Made by a program: the position numbers and the translations under genes | Part shown: piece after piece, positions 1 to 11,922 of the stretch | Position numbering within the stretch: position 1 is the stretch's first letter | How the letters are laid out: every line of letters begins with the position of its first letter | Notes under the pieces: model-generated | Told to the model about the DNA's origin: nothing | Seen by the model: only the letters and a program-made list of their open reading frames with translations | The model's database searches: none | Assembly: GCF_019649055.1 (NCBI RefSeq) | Contig: NW_026570231.1 | Span: 1,054,001 to 1,118,000 of the forward strand | DNA from: Paramacrobiotus metropolitanus | Taxonomy: Eukaryota > Tardigrada > Eutardigrada > Parachela > Macrobiotidae | Direction of reading: 5' to 3' | DNA: 64,000 bases

Positions 1-564
1 TTCTTGCGTGGCGGTTTGCCATGTTGAATAAGCCAATAAGGACTGCCTGCTAACGAGACGATCTCTCACATGAGGGGTGAACCGGCAGATGGCGTTAGTG
101 GTTACGAAGGGCAATTTTGCGCGCCTTGCCGGCACTGCATAAGTTCCGGTACGCCACCACCGTACCGCCACTTTAACCAGATCCGTGTGCAAAATTTCTC
201 GTATAAATAACAAATCGCTGATTTTTTAGGTTGTTGTAATGTTGTAGCGAAGATTTTTGGCATAGAAGTTAATTTTTTCGACATCTAAAAACTTCAAACG
301 CAAGGCCCTGCTTGCTTTAGAGTTTGCGGAAAAACTATATTTATTTGGTATATTTATTTAGTAATTTGAAGAAGTTTTCGTGATTTATCGGTCGCGGATT
401 TTTAAATTGTTTCGACCATCTGATACGGAGAGGGATGGTACGTGAGTTCCTGTATAGAACTGGAAAAGTGATTCTGTTGTTTTGGTTCTCCAAGTCCTGC
501 GGTTTTTTTTGCGTTTTACCAACCGGAGAGAAGCGTAGTGACAATTTTTATACTGGTTTGCAGG
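1..564. other. Upstream region of the first 53BP1-like gene; no gene seen
   Basis: No reading frame here resembles a known protein. The stretch just before the ATG at 565 is probably 5' untranslated and promoter DNA of the gene that follows. The sequence TTTGCAG at 557-563, immediately before the start codon, could be the acceptor of a 5'UTR intron. Confidence 0.4.
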
Positions 565-3500
565 ATGGATGTAAGCCCCACTGAGAGTGCAGTGGAGGAC
601 CGTAACGCTTCTCCTTCAAAACATCCAGCTCTGCACGGTACGGACTATTGACATTATAGCGCTAACATTGATGGTTTTTTCATTTTGTATTATGGTTTCC
701 AGCTCTGAGGAACCTGAGTAATTGTTTGCCGTATATGCTGACGCTGAACTTGCTTTTGATTTTCAGATACGATTGCAGCGAAGCTCGAGAACCACAAACT
801 CAACGGTGTTGAAAGTGGCACCACAGGTAAGATTATAGCCAGTTTAAACCTTGAACAGTTGAACTGTAGATTACGCTTTGGTTTGTGGGCTATGAACTAG
901 AAATGTTAAGCAAAACATTATTTTGAAGAATTAAATTTTAGATTCTGAGCACGAAAATACGAAGCCAGCCAGCCAGTCCGTTGTCGAGGAGAAAAAGCTG
1001 CCGATACAGATCGTGAAACCCGAGCCAAGTCTAACCATGTCAACAGCGAGAACTTCGGATGACTCCAAAATGCAGAATGGAACGGGATCGTATGGAAAGA
1101 GCGAGCAGGTCCCCTCAAAGGGAAAGTATGTCAAGCGCTTGGAAAATACGAAATACATCAAGGAGACCACCGTCACGGAGCAGTATTACGATGATGGAGT
1201 GCTGCGTTTTTCGCATCCGCCCGTAAGTTTGTGTGCGAAATATTCTAGCATTCTGTGAAATTTTTTTAAGTGTAGTTATGGATTGTAGGACATTCAGCGC
1301 GTGGAGACGTCCCCACCCAATTTTTTCGTTAACATCACCGAATGCACGGATGAAGCGTTCCGGGCGGGTGAGATGCGCGCCAAGAAACGTTCTGCTGGGC
1401 GAAGCACCGCAACTCCTTCTGTGGATAAGGAAGCGGAGCCAGAAAAATTTCACGATTCTGGTATGACTGCGGCTTAATTATCCTTTGCAAGATGGAATTG
1501 CCATGTATTCTGGTTTCATTTTCTACCTCGTAGATACCAACGATGGTGAGATCGTGAAGCGCAAGCGTCCCAGCAGGGCGACGACTCTGCTGAGTGAAGA
1601 CGAGGAGGATGAAAAGGTTGAAAAGCTTACCGAGAAAAGACGGAAATCCAGCGAGCCAGTAGAGGAGAAATATACGAAAGGTCCGTAGTTTCATGCAACT
1701 CCTGAGTTGTGCTTCGAAATTTATAGTTCAAGTTTCTTCCAATAATTCAGTTTGTTGCATTGTTATTTATAGGCACTTACGTATTGGCTAAATATAATGA
1801 CAACAATTATTATCCGGCCCAGATTATCGTGAAGGACGCTCAGCCAAGGTGTGAAACCCACTGCAGTTCCATACTATCTGTTGCCAGAAATTTTTTCTAA
1901 TACCGATTTATAATTTCATTCGCAGTCGATGGCGCGTTAAATTTACGGATTCGAAAGAAGAAGATCAAATTCACGAGACCGATTTGTTGAAACCGGGTGT
2001 TTGGCTGACTGTAAACCGTGCTATTCTCATCAAAGCTGGAAACGGTCTTGAAGGGGGAGAATATCAGGGCGCGACGATCACACAACTGATTAAAGAAGAG
2101 GGTAAAGCTCCCCGATACATTGTGAAAATCCAGGACAGCAAGGAAACCAAAACGTAAGAAATTCTTTAAACATTTACTGCGTATCGTTTTGGTAGCAGCT
2201 TGGCATTAATAATATAATGTAAATGGTATCGAAGTGTGTACGCTACTCTGTTCTCATTAGCTGTGTAGTGGTGTGCGTTATTGAGTTCTCATATTTGCAA
2301 TATGCGGTTTTTTCAGAGTTAATTTGGCTGAAGTGGCAATTGAAGCGGATGAAGTGCTTCGAGAAAAATTTGGTAATGGAACTGGCACTGGTAAGCATTT
2401 GAAGAGGATCGTTTCTTCCGATTGCGTTACCGTAATATGCTGACAAATTTTGACGCTGTGACTGTTTTTTCTTATGTTCATAATGCTTTTGTAGATAAAA
2501 ATGCAGTATCTGCGGCGGAATTCGATGAAGGTAACTGATAAAAAAGTCCCGAAGCATTTTGTATAGAGAAAGCCAGAAAGAACGTCACAGGATAATTCGT
2601 TACTTTATCGGATCTACCCTAATGATGTGATTATTAAATTTGCCATCCGCTTCTTGGTTTTAGGGACGGTTGTCTTTGGGCAATGGAGTGATGGATGTTA
2701 TTACCCTGGAAAGATCACGTCTTTTAATAGCAAGAACAAACAATATGACGTCGAATTTTTGGATAACGAAACAGCAACCTTGTCTGCTGATCAACTTGTC
2801 CTGGCTCAAGATATGGTTAAAGCGGATCATTCCGTTCAAGTCAAAATTAAGACTGCGTACGAGAAGGGACAAATTGTTTCCGTAACTGGTACCGGAGATA
2901 CTACACAGGCTATGGTGCGATTCAGTGCTACCAAACAAGAAGAGTAAGTACTGCATCAGCAAAATACCCCATGATTAGCTTTGAATTACGGTATCGTTTT
3001 GACTTTGTGGGACAGTACCTCATGTCTTTCGTAAATGCTTCATGCCTTTTTCTGATTTTCGCTCTTGGAAATTTGAGTAATTCTTAATTTTTGCAGTGTT
3101 CACATTTCCGAGCTTGTTTTTGATAAAAGCGAGGTCAAAAAGGTGCAGAAAGCTAAGGTCTCCAAGAAGGATACTGACACCAGCTCCAACGATACGTCTA
3201 CCCCCCAACGGTCTAGACAGTCTACGCGCATCAGTAGTACCACTTCCCCGCCCAAACCGAAGCCAGAAAAACTTGCTGCGTCCAAACCGGAAAAAGCTAC
3301 CGCCACACCGAAGGCAAAACCGGAACCCAAATCGGCTTCAAAAGCGAAACCAGCCTCTGCTAAAAAGTCAAAAGCGGTAGAAGAAATAAAAATCGAGGAC
3401 GACGACGAAGAAGATGAAGATGATCAGTCTAGGAAGTCCATTGAGAGCGATAAAGGCCAAACGTATACGGTTGGGAAAACCACATTCAAGCATAGTAAGT

Positions 3501-5723
3501 ACAATACAAATGAGTACGCTTGGTTTCTCGCACCCATTTCATTGCTAAATACAGATTTATAAGGTTACAAATCATGGTAAACGGCATTAAACTGACATTT
3601 CACATTGCAGAAGAGCAAGTGTTCGGAAAATGGGAAGACGGACGCTGGTATGCTGCATGGGTAACGGGAGTTCGTCAGTCGTAAGTACTTGTTTTCAGAA
3701 AGATGATAAGTAAGACACTCACTTTGAACTTTGAAGTAGTTGTGATAAAAAACTGTTTTGAGCAGAAAACTGGAAGTTTCTTGGTGTGAAAACCAACAGC
3801 GGAACCATTTGGTAATGGAGGATATTATTCGCGCTGCCGATATCCTTGAGGAAGGACTTCGTGTAAATGTGATCGTGGAGGGGAAGAATTATTACGATGA
3901 GGTTGTGTTTGAGAAGTGGGTGGATGATGGACCACATCTTGTGAAAAGCAAAAAGAAACAAGTGATCGAGTACGTGTAACTTACACTGTTTTTTAAATGG
4001 TGATGGTGATGTTTATTGCCCTGCGACTGACAGGAAGAAGTTTGAGGAAATGATGATCCAGAATGATGAAGTTGGACGCTGGAGGAAGAAGCGAGCCCAG
4101 AAAACTCCTACTACTTCTAAAGAAGAGTCGTCGACGGAGAAAACTGCAACGCCCAAATCCTCATCAAAGGCGACTCCATCGGCCAAACAGACGAGTCCGA
4201 GGGTTTCTCAGGATAAATCAACAAAAAGTGAGTTATCTGTTGTGAGACCATTTATTTTTAGCACCAACTTGATTGATTAACTTTCTTACTTTTGATTAGA
4301 ACGTGCGCGATCGACCTCTTCCGAAGACGAGATAAAATCGGCAAAAAGTTCAAAGAAGCCTGGTAAATACCCCTCCAACAGTAGTTTGCATTTTGACAAG
4401 TCCGTAAGGTCCATAAGCGTTGAAAAAAGTCCCATGATAAAGAATGTTGAAGGCAATACTGATTACTTTTGCATGAATAGCCGCAAAGGCCTCTTCACCA
4501 CTGGAGGAATCTCCACCACGCGATACGCAAGGACCGCCGTTGTCTCAGTGTTCGTTCATTATAACAAGTGGCGGAGAAAAGGATCCGTCGTTCGATCGTG
4601 ACTATATTGTTTCGAAAGTTACGGAGTTGGGAGGGAATGTTCTTAACGCGTTTGACGATCTAGTGAACGTATGTGACTGTTAAGTTGACTTTAACCACGT
4701 GGACTATATAATTCAGTGAAAGTCTCACATTTTTAGGTTGCTGGCAAACGTTATTTGATTTCTCCCAGCCCCTGTCGTACCGCCAAATTTCTGCAGTGTT
4801 TGGCCGCTAATTTCCCATGCGTATCCCATAAATGGATTCTGGATATAGCCGATAAGAATAAGTTCGTTGATTGTGGCAAGTATCGACTAAAAACTGGAAA
4901 GTCAAGCACGGATCAAAAACTGATCGATTGGTATGAAGCCTAAGGCAAATGTATACAATACCGAATTACGATTTTTGTTTTCGATTTTAAATCAGTAATG
5001 AATTATGGCTAGAGTAGGTAGTTTTTGCATACTTAATTTTATATTGGCTTAAATGTGTTGTTACACTAGTGGGTAACCACATAAGTATTTTGACTTCTAA
5101 TGCATGTTCCTTGCCGATTACTTTACACGTTTAACATTGTTATAGCATTACATTAGTACTTACAGTACGAGTACGATTAGTAGTATGTGTAGTGTATTCA
5201 GACGTTATTGCATATGTTTGTAACTTTGTACGTACATGGAAAAAACCTTATTTAATAATAATTCGTAGTTAAATCCTACATGTTGCTAAACTTTTAATAG
5301 GACGCCGAGAAAAACATTGTTGGACAATATGCGGATTGCTTTATATGGAGGCGTGTCGTTCCGATCGACGTGGGTTCCTGCGCTTAAACAGGCGAAAGCT
5401 ACACCGACAGTGTTGGAGGATCAGGATACTGATTCAAGTAAGCCCGGGTCATTCATTTTTTCCGAGCTGTTCATTAATATTATGAGCGAAACTATTATTG
5501 GTTTGATAAGACTGATATGGCTGTAATAATGACGCTCTCTGCAGACATGAAGCGGTTCGACGTGGTGATTGTCGAAGATCGCGCTCCCGCAGAATTGATC
5601 AGTGGTTGCAAGGAAGACAGTGTTCCTGTCACAACAGTGGAATGGCTGATTCAGACTCTGATTCACGGAAAGAAAATGGAATTCGCTAGCTGGCCATACC
5701 AGGAGGCCGCCCCTGACGGCTAA
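565..5723 (+). CDS. 53BP1-like DNA damage protein with three tandem-Tudor modules and C-terminal twin BRCT
   Basis: Nineteen exons keep phase: 565-637, 767-826, 942-1222, 1289-1460, 1534-1680, 1773-1848, 1926-2153, 2317-2390, 2495-2530, 2664-2943, 3097-3494, 3611-3680, 3766-3969, 4034-4227, 4300-4362, 4481-4668, 4737-4930, 5301-5437, 5545-5723, giving about 1017 aa. Seen: acidic/basic N-terminus; Tudor-like modules at about residues 245-365 ('TYVLAKYNDNNYYPAQI'), 383-495 ('VVFGQWSDGCYYPGKI') and 609-715 ('QVFGKWEDGRWYAAWV'); Lys/Ser/Pro linkers; BRCT 1 from about 803 ('FIITSGGEKD') and BRCT 2 from about 915, ending 'TVEWLIQTLIHGKK'. Known: 53BP1 reads methylated histone H4 through one tandem Tudor and binds p53 and repair partners through the BRCT pair at double-strand breaks. 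The order Tudor then BRCT supports the call. The threefold Tudor array is unlike vertebrate 53BP1. The start is the first ATG that joins in phase. It lies tail to tail with the gene at 6047-6828. Confidence 0.85.
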
Positions 5724-6046
5724 ATTATCAGAGAAAAGTATCATTGCGTGGGCGATCCGCAGTCCTTCACTTCGCTGAATGTATTTGTTTGATTGTTTGC
5801 GAGTTGGGTGTAATAATATGTACTAGATAAGTAATCGGTCTTGTATAGGTTTAGGCGATTTCATGATTCCTTTCCAGCTTTTTCAATCTCATTCAGGATT
5901 TGAATATCACACGAATTGTTTTTATTCACGCGGGTTATTTTTGCAGTACAACACACAATTTTTTTGTTACAGATTTTTTGATGTTTTGTTTACAGTTGAA
6001 GCCGTGCTGAGAAATTAGATATTCAAACAACAATGCGAACAAGAAC
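5724..6046. other. Short 3' intergenic region between converging genes
   Basis: This holds the 3' ends of two converging genes. TTTATT at 5921-5926 reads AATAAA on the minus strand, about 120 bases past the stop of the minus gene, and is a plausible poly(A) signal. I found no canonical AATAAA for the plus gene. Confidence 0.45.
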
Positions 6047-6828
6047 TTAGAGCTGTTTTTGTGCTTTGGCAGCCTTCACTGCTGCTGATCGCTCGTCGAG
6101 CTCGCGTTGATATTCTTCCTTGATCTCCGCTCGACGCGTTATGAACTTTCTTGCATCACTGAATGATTTTACACTCATTTGCTCTCGTCGGATTTCTGCC
6201 TTTTGTTCTGGCGTGAAATATCCAAATATATCGATTAGTTCTAAAATGTTCAACAGAAATTGTCAATTACTGTAATACTGTTTATGATACCGATAATACT
6301 GCGAAACAAAGCACGACTACAGCTATTAGGCTGAGTATTAGCGGTTAGCCTATTTACTAATTAATTCTACTACTTACGGTTATTAGTCTACATGTACCTG
6401 TACTTCATTAACCTAAATACATACAAGTAACCAGACAAATGAAGACAGTAATTCCTAAACAATTATTTGTTAGCACTGTTCGTGGTAAGGAAAGAAACAT
6501 TACACGATGAAACCGCGCCAACTTTACAAGTCTAATACAATTCAAGCATAGCGCTGCAGCAGTTATCCAAGTACTCCTCACCTGGATGCTTCCAACAATT
6601 TACCGCATCATCCACCACCATTTTAAAAAGAGGGTAAAAGAAAGTACCCACGGAAACAACGACCAGGATCCCAGCAATTGTCCGTTCATCCCGAAGGCGA
6701 AAACGTCGGAACAGCTTCCTTGTCCACGAAACTTTGGGCCTGTTGGAGAGCTTCTCCACCCAGTTCTCCGGGGGATCGAGAGTGGGATCTTTCCGTCTGA
6801 TGTACGGCGAGCGGTATGATGGGTCCAT
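6047..6828 (-). CDS. Small single-pass membrane protein, unidentified
   Basis: Two exons join in phase: 6828-6582 (donor GTGAGG) and 6240-6047 (acceptor TTTTAG), giving about 146 aa. Seen: a basic, Pro-rich N-terminus ('MDPSYRSPYIRRKDPTLDPP'), a basic patch 'RKLFRRFRLRDER', then one hydrophobic span ('TIAGILVVVSVGTFFYPLFK') at about residues 50-72. After that comes a charged, Lys/Glu/Ala-rich helix likely to be a coiled coil and ending 'AAKAQKQL'. The start is the only ATG before the span; upstream in-frame codons are not ATG. The arrangement would suit a small organelle-membrane protein, for example mitochondrial, with a soluble helical tail, but I do not recognise the family. Codon use and splice sites look real. 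Confidence 0.6.
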
Positions 6829-8046
6829 AGTGCGCACGGAACCTTGTAGGCTTGTACCGATAACGGCTTTCAATCGGAATCCGCGAAATTAAGATTCCGA
6901 ACAGCTGCTCAATAACGTATCAAAAATAAAAGGATCATAAAAATGATAAAATTAAGGATAAAATCCGAATCGCAGTCCACTTCACACTCCACTTAGTTCA
7001 CACTTCACCGTTCTCGCTGCGATGAATCCGTCAATCTGCCTGCTTGGAATTTGTGAGGCGTTATTGTTAATTGTCTTTAAGAGTCAAACATTTGACTGGC
7101 AAATAAAAATTATATAAATTCACTACACAAAAATTCAAACTGAAACTAGTCGAGACTCTACGTAGAAGTCTAGATCCCTGGCAGTCTTTCGCCTTTGCCC
7201 AATACCAGGCTACCATTATTTAAGTAGCTGTCGCTCGTAGGTGTGGAATTATGCACAATGGCTTACAAATTGCGATTTGAATCCATTCAAATGATTTTAA
7301 TTTAATACGTACTCACTCGATCATTGATAAAATTAAAAAGTATTAAGAATTTTCATGTACAGTACAGACTCAAAAAAAATAGATGAGCTTATACTTTTTA
7401 GCTACAATGGTATTGGAGATTTCGTTGAAACTTTTTGTGTGCTGCTAGCGTTGGGAATCTACTTTTTGGGAGTTTGGTTGAAATGGAGAGTATTATACTT
7501 AGTACTTGCTGTATCGGTGACCGAATAATGCCGGAGCATTTTTTTCTCTAATAGCCAACAGTGGTAATGGTCTTACTGCACTCGTAGCACCGTGGTGGTG
7601 CTAAAACGTTTTTGATAATAAGGGAAACACCGTTCAAACACGTAACTGTCTTCAATGTCTCATCATTAACAATACACACCCGCACAAAAAAGGTCCACGA
7701 ATCTGTAGAATTCAACACAATAAATAACGAAAAAAACAACAAGTTTAGAAGATTGTCGTAAAACAAGTGCAATTTCACACAGCAAAAGGCAACAGCAGCT
7801 GTTCAAAATTTCTCGTACAAATAGTATTCCAACGCGTAATAACAAATTAACAAGCACTTAACAAGCACTTTCAACACTTACGTTAGGTTGCGGAAATGCC
7901 TACGTTACAGTACTTACTGCGCGCACAGAACATATTAAGTTCAGATAGATTGAAAGCATACTGAAAAGGTAAAATGTTGCGATAATGACAACTGCCCAAA
8001 CAAATAATCATGACCGATCTCCAAACTGGAGATCCTTTTGGCTGCG
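6829..8046. other. Intergenic, AT-rich; no gene seen
   Basis: The region lies between the 5' end of the small membrane-protein gene and the 3' end of ribonucleotide reductase R2. Short open frames on the minus strand at 7548-7857 are low-complexity and have no recognisable motif. The first few hundred bases likely carry the promoter of the minus-strand membrane-protein gene. Confidence 0.4.
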
Positions 8047-9913
8047 TTAAAAGTCGGCGGAAGTTGTGAAATCGAACAAATCGGCACGATTATTCATGAC
8101 ACCGGCCTTCTGGTATTCTCCAACTCGTTTTTCGAAGAAATTTGTTTTTCCCTCCAAGGAGATGTTTTCCATGAAATCAAAAGGATTATCAACGCCGTAA
8201 ACCTGAAATAAATCACCCATTCACGGTCAGCAAGCTCACTTGTGAAGTACAATACAATCAAAAAGCCTGGTGCTGCAACAGGTTCGATAGAACAATCAAA
8301 CAACAACAAATTTTCAGCACCAAATCACTTCATGCTTACTGTATTCGTTGATTCCTGACACTTTTATTATTATCTTTACAAGGCCCTGTCTGTACAAATG
8401 TTCACCTTATCGACGCCCAACTCGATCAGAAGGCGATCCGCTACAAATTCGATATAGCGCTTCATGAGCGTGCAGTTCATTCCAATCAAGTTGCACGGAA
8501 GGGCTTCCGTGAGAAATTCTTGCTCTATCGTTACAGCATCGCATACAATATCTTTGATTCTCTCTTGTGGGGGCTTGTGGATGAGGTGAGAAAACATCAG
8601 GCAGGCGAAGTCACAGTGCAGTCCCTGAAAATAATACCACATTTGCACGGCTACAAGTTTGTGTACGACCGAGTCAGCTTCATGAGTATTACAAATGATC
8701 AACAGTTTTCAGAAGCATTTAATGTCAAACCTGCCGTCATGCCGGTTTCAGTGAATAACGTACTGTAACAACTAATCGTCAAATACTTTATAGTTGCAAT
8801 AATGCAAATACACAGACCTCGTCGCGACTGATTAGTTCGTTGCTAAATGTCAGTCCCGGCATCAAACCACGCTTTTTCAGCCAGAAGATGGATGCAAACG
8901 ATCCAGAGAAGAAAATTCCCTCAACGGCTGCAAAGGCAATTATCCGCTCCCCATATGTCGCGTTCGTATTGCTGATCCAGTTCAGCGCCCAATCGGCTTT
9001 CTTTTTCACACATGGCATTGTTTCGATCGCATTAAACAAGTATTCGCTACAAAAGTAACACATTAAAGAATCCTAGATTACGTAATCTTGCTGTATATTA
9101 TTATTAATCTACAAAAGATTTACAATCTCAACACACAAATACCAAAGCAGTTATTCAAACAATCTAACGAACTGTAATTGTACTAACCGTTCAGCAGGAT
9201 CCTTGATATATGTATCGATCAGTAGGCTGTACATTTCCGAATGGATATTTTCAATAGCTATTTGAAATCCATAAAAGCAGCGAGCTTCTGTAACTTGCAC
9301 TTCTTGGCTGAAACGCTCTACCTGTAAAATAAGAGTGAGATTCGTTATTACTATTTTTTGACAGAATTGGAGACAGAAAATCAAAGGCAAAACTTGCCAG
9401 ATTTTCGTTGACGATGCCGTCGCTAGCGGCGAAGAAGGCAAGCACGTGAGAGATGAAATATCTCTCATCGTCTTTCAGCGACTCCCAGTGTTTGACATCT
9501 TTCGACAAGTCCACTTCTTCGGTTGTCCAGAAGGATGCCACGGCTTTTTTGTACATCTACCGAAATTCAGTAATCAGTATGCATACCAGACAATATTAAA
9601 AATTACGAATCAAATATTTTTCTCCAGCTTAAAGGAAATCAGATTGAAAATACCGAATACTCTAGCATGTTTTCACCTTCCAGATATCATGATATCGAAT
9701 GGGGAAAATAACGAAACGTCCGGGATTTTCCTCCAGAAGCGGTTCACGATCTGTGTTCTCTGTATTTTCGGCTTTTGAGGGCGTGATAGCCTTAAAGGGG
9801 CTGCGAATGGGGTTTTTCTTGGGGCTGCTTAAGTTCATTTCGGCCAGAGGTTTATACAGGGTTTTAGTTGGGGAGTTCTTCGGGGAAGGCCTTGAATAAG
9901 GTTTCGAAGCCAT
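8047..9913 (-). CDS. RRM2: Ribonucleoside-diphosphate reductase small subunit R2
   Basis: Six exons: 9913-9677, 9556-9398, 9321-9188, 9046-8818, 8624-8406, 8202-8047, giving 377 aa, near the usual animal length. R2 houses the di-iron/tyrosyl-radical cofactor that lets R1 reduce ribonucleotides to deoxyribonucleotides in the cytosol for DNA synthesis and repair. Seen: the N-terminal tail is rich in Ser/Pro/Lys; '[13 protein letters not shown]' opens the core; '[18 protein letters not shown]' contains iron ligands Glu and His and the radical Tyr in CFYGFQ; '[20 protein letters not shown]' and 'CDFACLMF' follow. The tail 'FTTSADF' matches the R1-docking heptapeptide. The intron between exons 2 and 3 (9322-9397) begins with GC, not GT. 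Genes for PSF3 and a 53BP1-like protein lie nearby. Confidence 0.97.
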
Positions 9914-11922
9914 GCTGGAACCGGAAACTGAAATACAAAATATGAAACTTCGTGATTGCTATCCGGTATCCCCTATCGCACGCTTTTTGTTAGTAAACTA
10001 CGCCATACATAGTACTTATTAATTTTGTAGGCGTTCGGTTTTCAGCCGTTCTTTACCTAAAGTTTTCAACTACAAGTGCTGTATGCCGCTACAGTTTTGT
10101 ACAATCAATAACACTTCAAAGTATACTGCAAAACTGCAAATATATACTGCAAAACCCATTGCGGTGAATTCGTGTAGCACAGTTTATCTTCTTAAAAACG
10201 CCTCATGCCAACATAAAAACTAAATAATTTACAGCATTCGCAAATTTGCCGAAGCTTTGGTTCATAGCAAAAAAAAATACAAAAGCTATTATTATTAACT
10301 TTCATGTACAGTACTACACTCAAAACTCGTGTTATCAATGTTCATTTCGGCGATTTCGCAATGAATTGTTCGACCATCTACGGTAGACTCTACTTAGAGT
10401 AAGTGCCAAGTTGCCAACCATCAACATGCATATCAGCTTGCCGCCAAAATAGTAGGCGGAATCACCACCGGGATGATGCTAGACCATTCCCGCCTTGTAG
10501 CGGAACAGTCTGGTACGTGCATGCAGATGGCAGACCATAGAATCAAGAATGCTTTATCATTTTGCCGCTCAAAACATTTTAGCGATGATCCTAGCCTTTA
10601 ATTAGTTTAATACCGATATATCGTATCCTTACCGCACGCAGACTGATAGGTTCGAAATCTGGAACTTTTGTTGTTTCACTTACCGTTGACATAGTAGTAG
10701 ACTATTTACTAGTAGTGAGTACTAGTGACTCCGTTTTACAGTAACAGAATCAAAAACGACGCTATTTAGCTTTTAATTTAAAACATTTAATTTAGGGCGG
10801 CAAGACAGTTTTATCTCAATTATCTGTATTTTATAATTGGTATTTGTATTTCATAATATGATAATTGTACTATGATATTAACAGTGTGTGTTTTATAACT
10901 GTATTATTACTATTAACTAAAGAGTACTTCTGTATTTGTAATTATACCATCGGTGCAAATCATCATGAGAGCCACTGACGTAAACAATAACAATCGAGTT
11001 TTGCAGCTTGAATTTTAGTCGTTAAGTTTCAGTCGGTCTACATACCTTGAAAATCCTGGCAAATAAATTGAAAGGGCGACAAAATGCGAAAACAGCAGTT
11101 TATAAGTTCAAGGCGTCAAGCAGTCCCGATGTCCCTACAGTCCTGACGAAAGAAAAATTGACTGTTTCTAGTGGGTATCGTAACCACCATAGAGTCAAAC
11201 CTTTCAAGAAAAATTAATGCAAGTTTCGGGTTTCGGGAAAACCTAACCGTTAGATTCGGTTTGAAAATAAATTGTACACCGAGGTGTGCGCGCGGAGCTC
11301 AAAAATTAATGGCAACTCAAACTGCGGCGTTTCACGGTTTCAGTTTGACAAGCGATAAAAGTGCTCGTACGTACCGCGGTACAGAACTTTTGGCGCACAA
11401 TAAAAGAGATGGAAAGCCATTCAGTCCAAATGAATGGTTAGGATTACAATGTAGGCTGCTCGATAAACCATTCGGCCCTGCATCGTGTACATGACGTCAA
11501 AGGTAGTTGAGTGCCTCCTTTTGCTGCCTTGGCTGTTGTTCCTTGTTCCAAACTTCCAGCCTAGCTTTCTGTAGGATCGTTGAAGAACTGCATTTGTTAC
11601 ACTTTCCACTTTCTACCATATTATGGTAGAAATCTGTTGTAGACGGATTAAAAGAAAGCGCTTATAAATTCTATTTTTTAAATAGAAATGACTGTTCTTG
11701 TTGTCAATGGTTAGATATTAAGGGATTTTATATAGTTAAGAACGATCGAGTTTGCGTCCAGAATCACGCGATGAGACCCTTTCCACAACATTCTGCAAAA
11801 GTTTCCGCTGCAGACTGTATAGAATATACCGATTTCTCCAGCTGCCCAGCTTAACAGCCTGGCAAAGTTATTTCCCGCAAGTTTTATTGCTGTTTGACTC
11901 CACGTTTAGTGTCTCGTGAACC
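9914..11922. other. Divergent intergenic region between RRM2 and GINS3; no gene seen
   Basis: This is head-to-head spacing between two S-phase genes, so both promoters should lie here. The DNA is AT-rich with many short TAC/GTA-type words (for example around 10690-10735). An open frame at 11171-11494 on the plus strand has no family resemblance and is probably chance. Confidence 0.4.

Noticed and set aside
4386-4601. Open frame across the exon 15/16 boundary of the first 53BP1-like gene
   Set aside because: The BRCT sequence needs a different frame; removing the intron 4363-4480 restores it, so this frame is a shadow.
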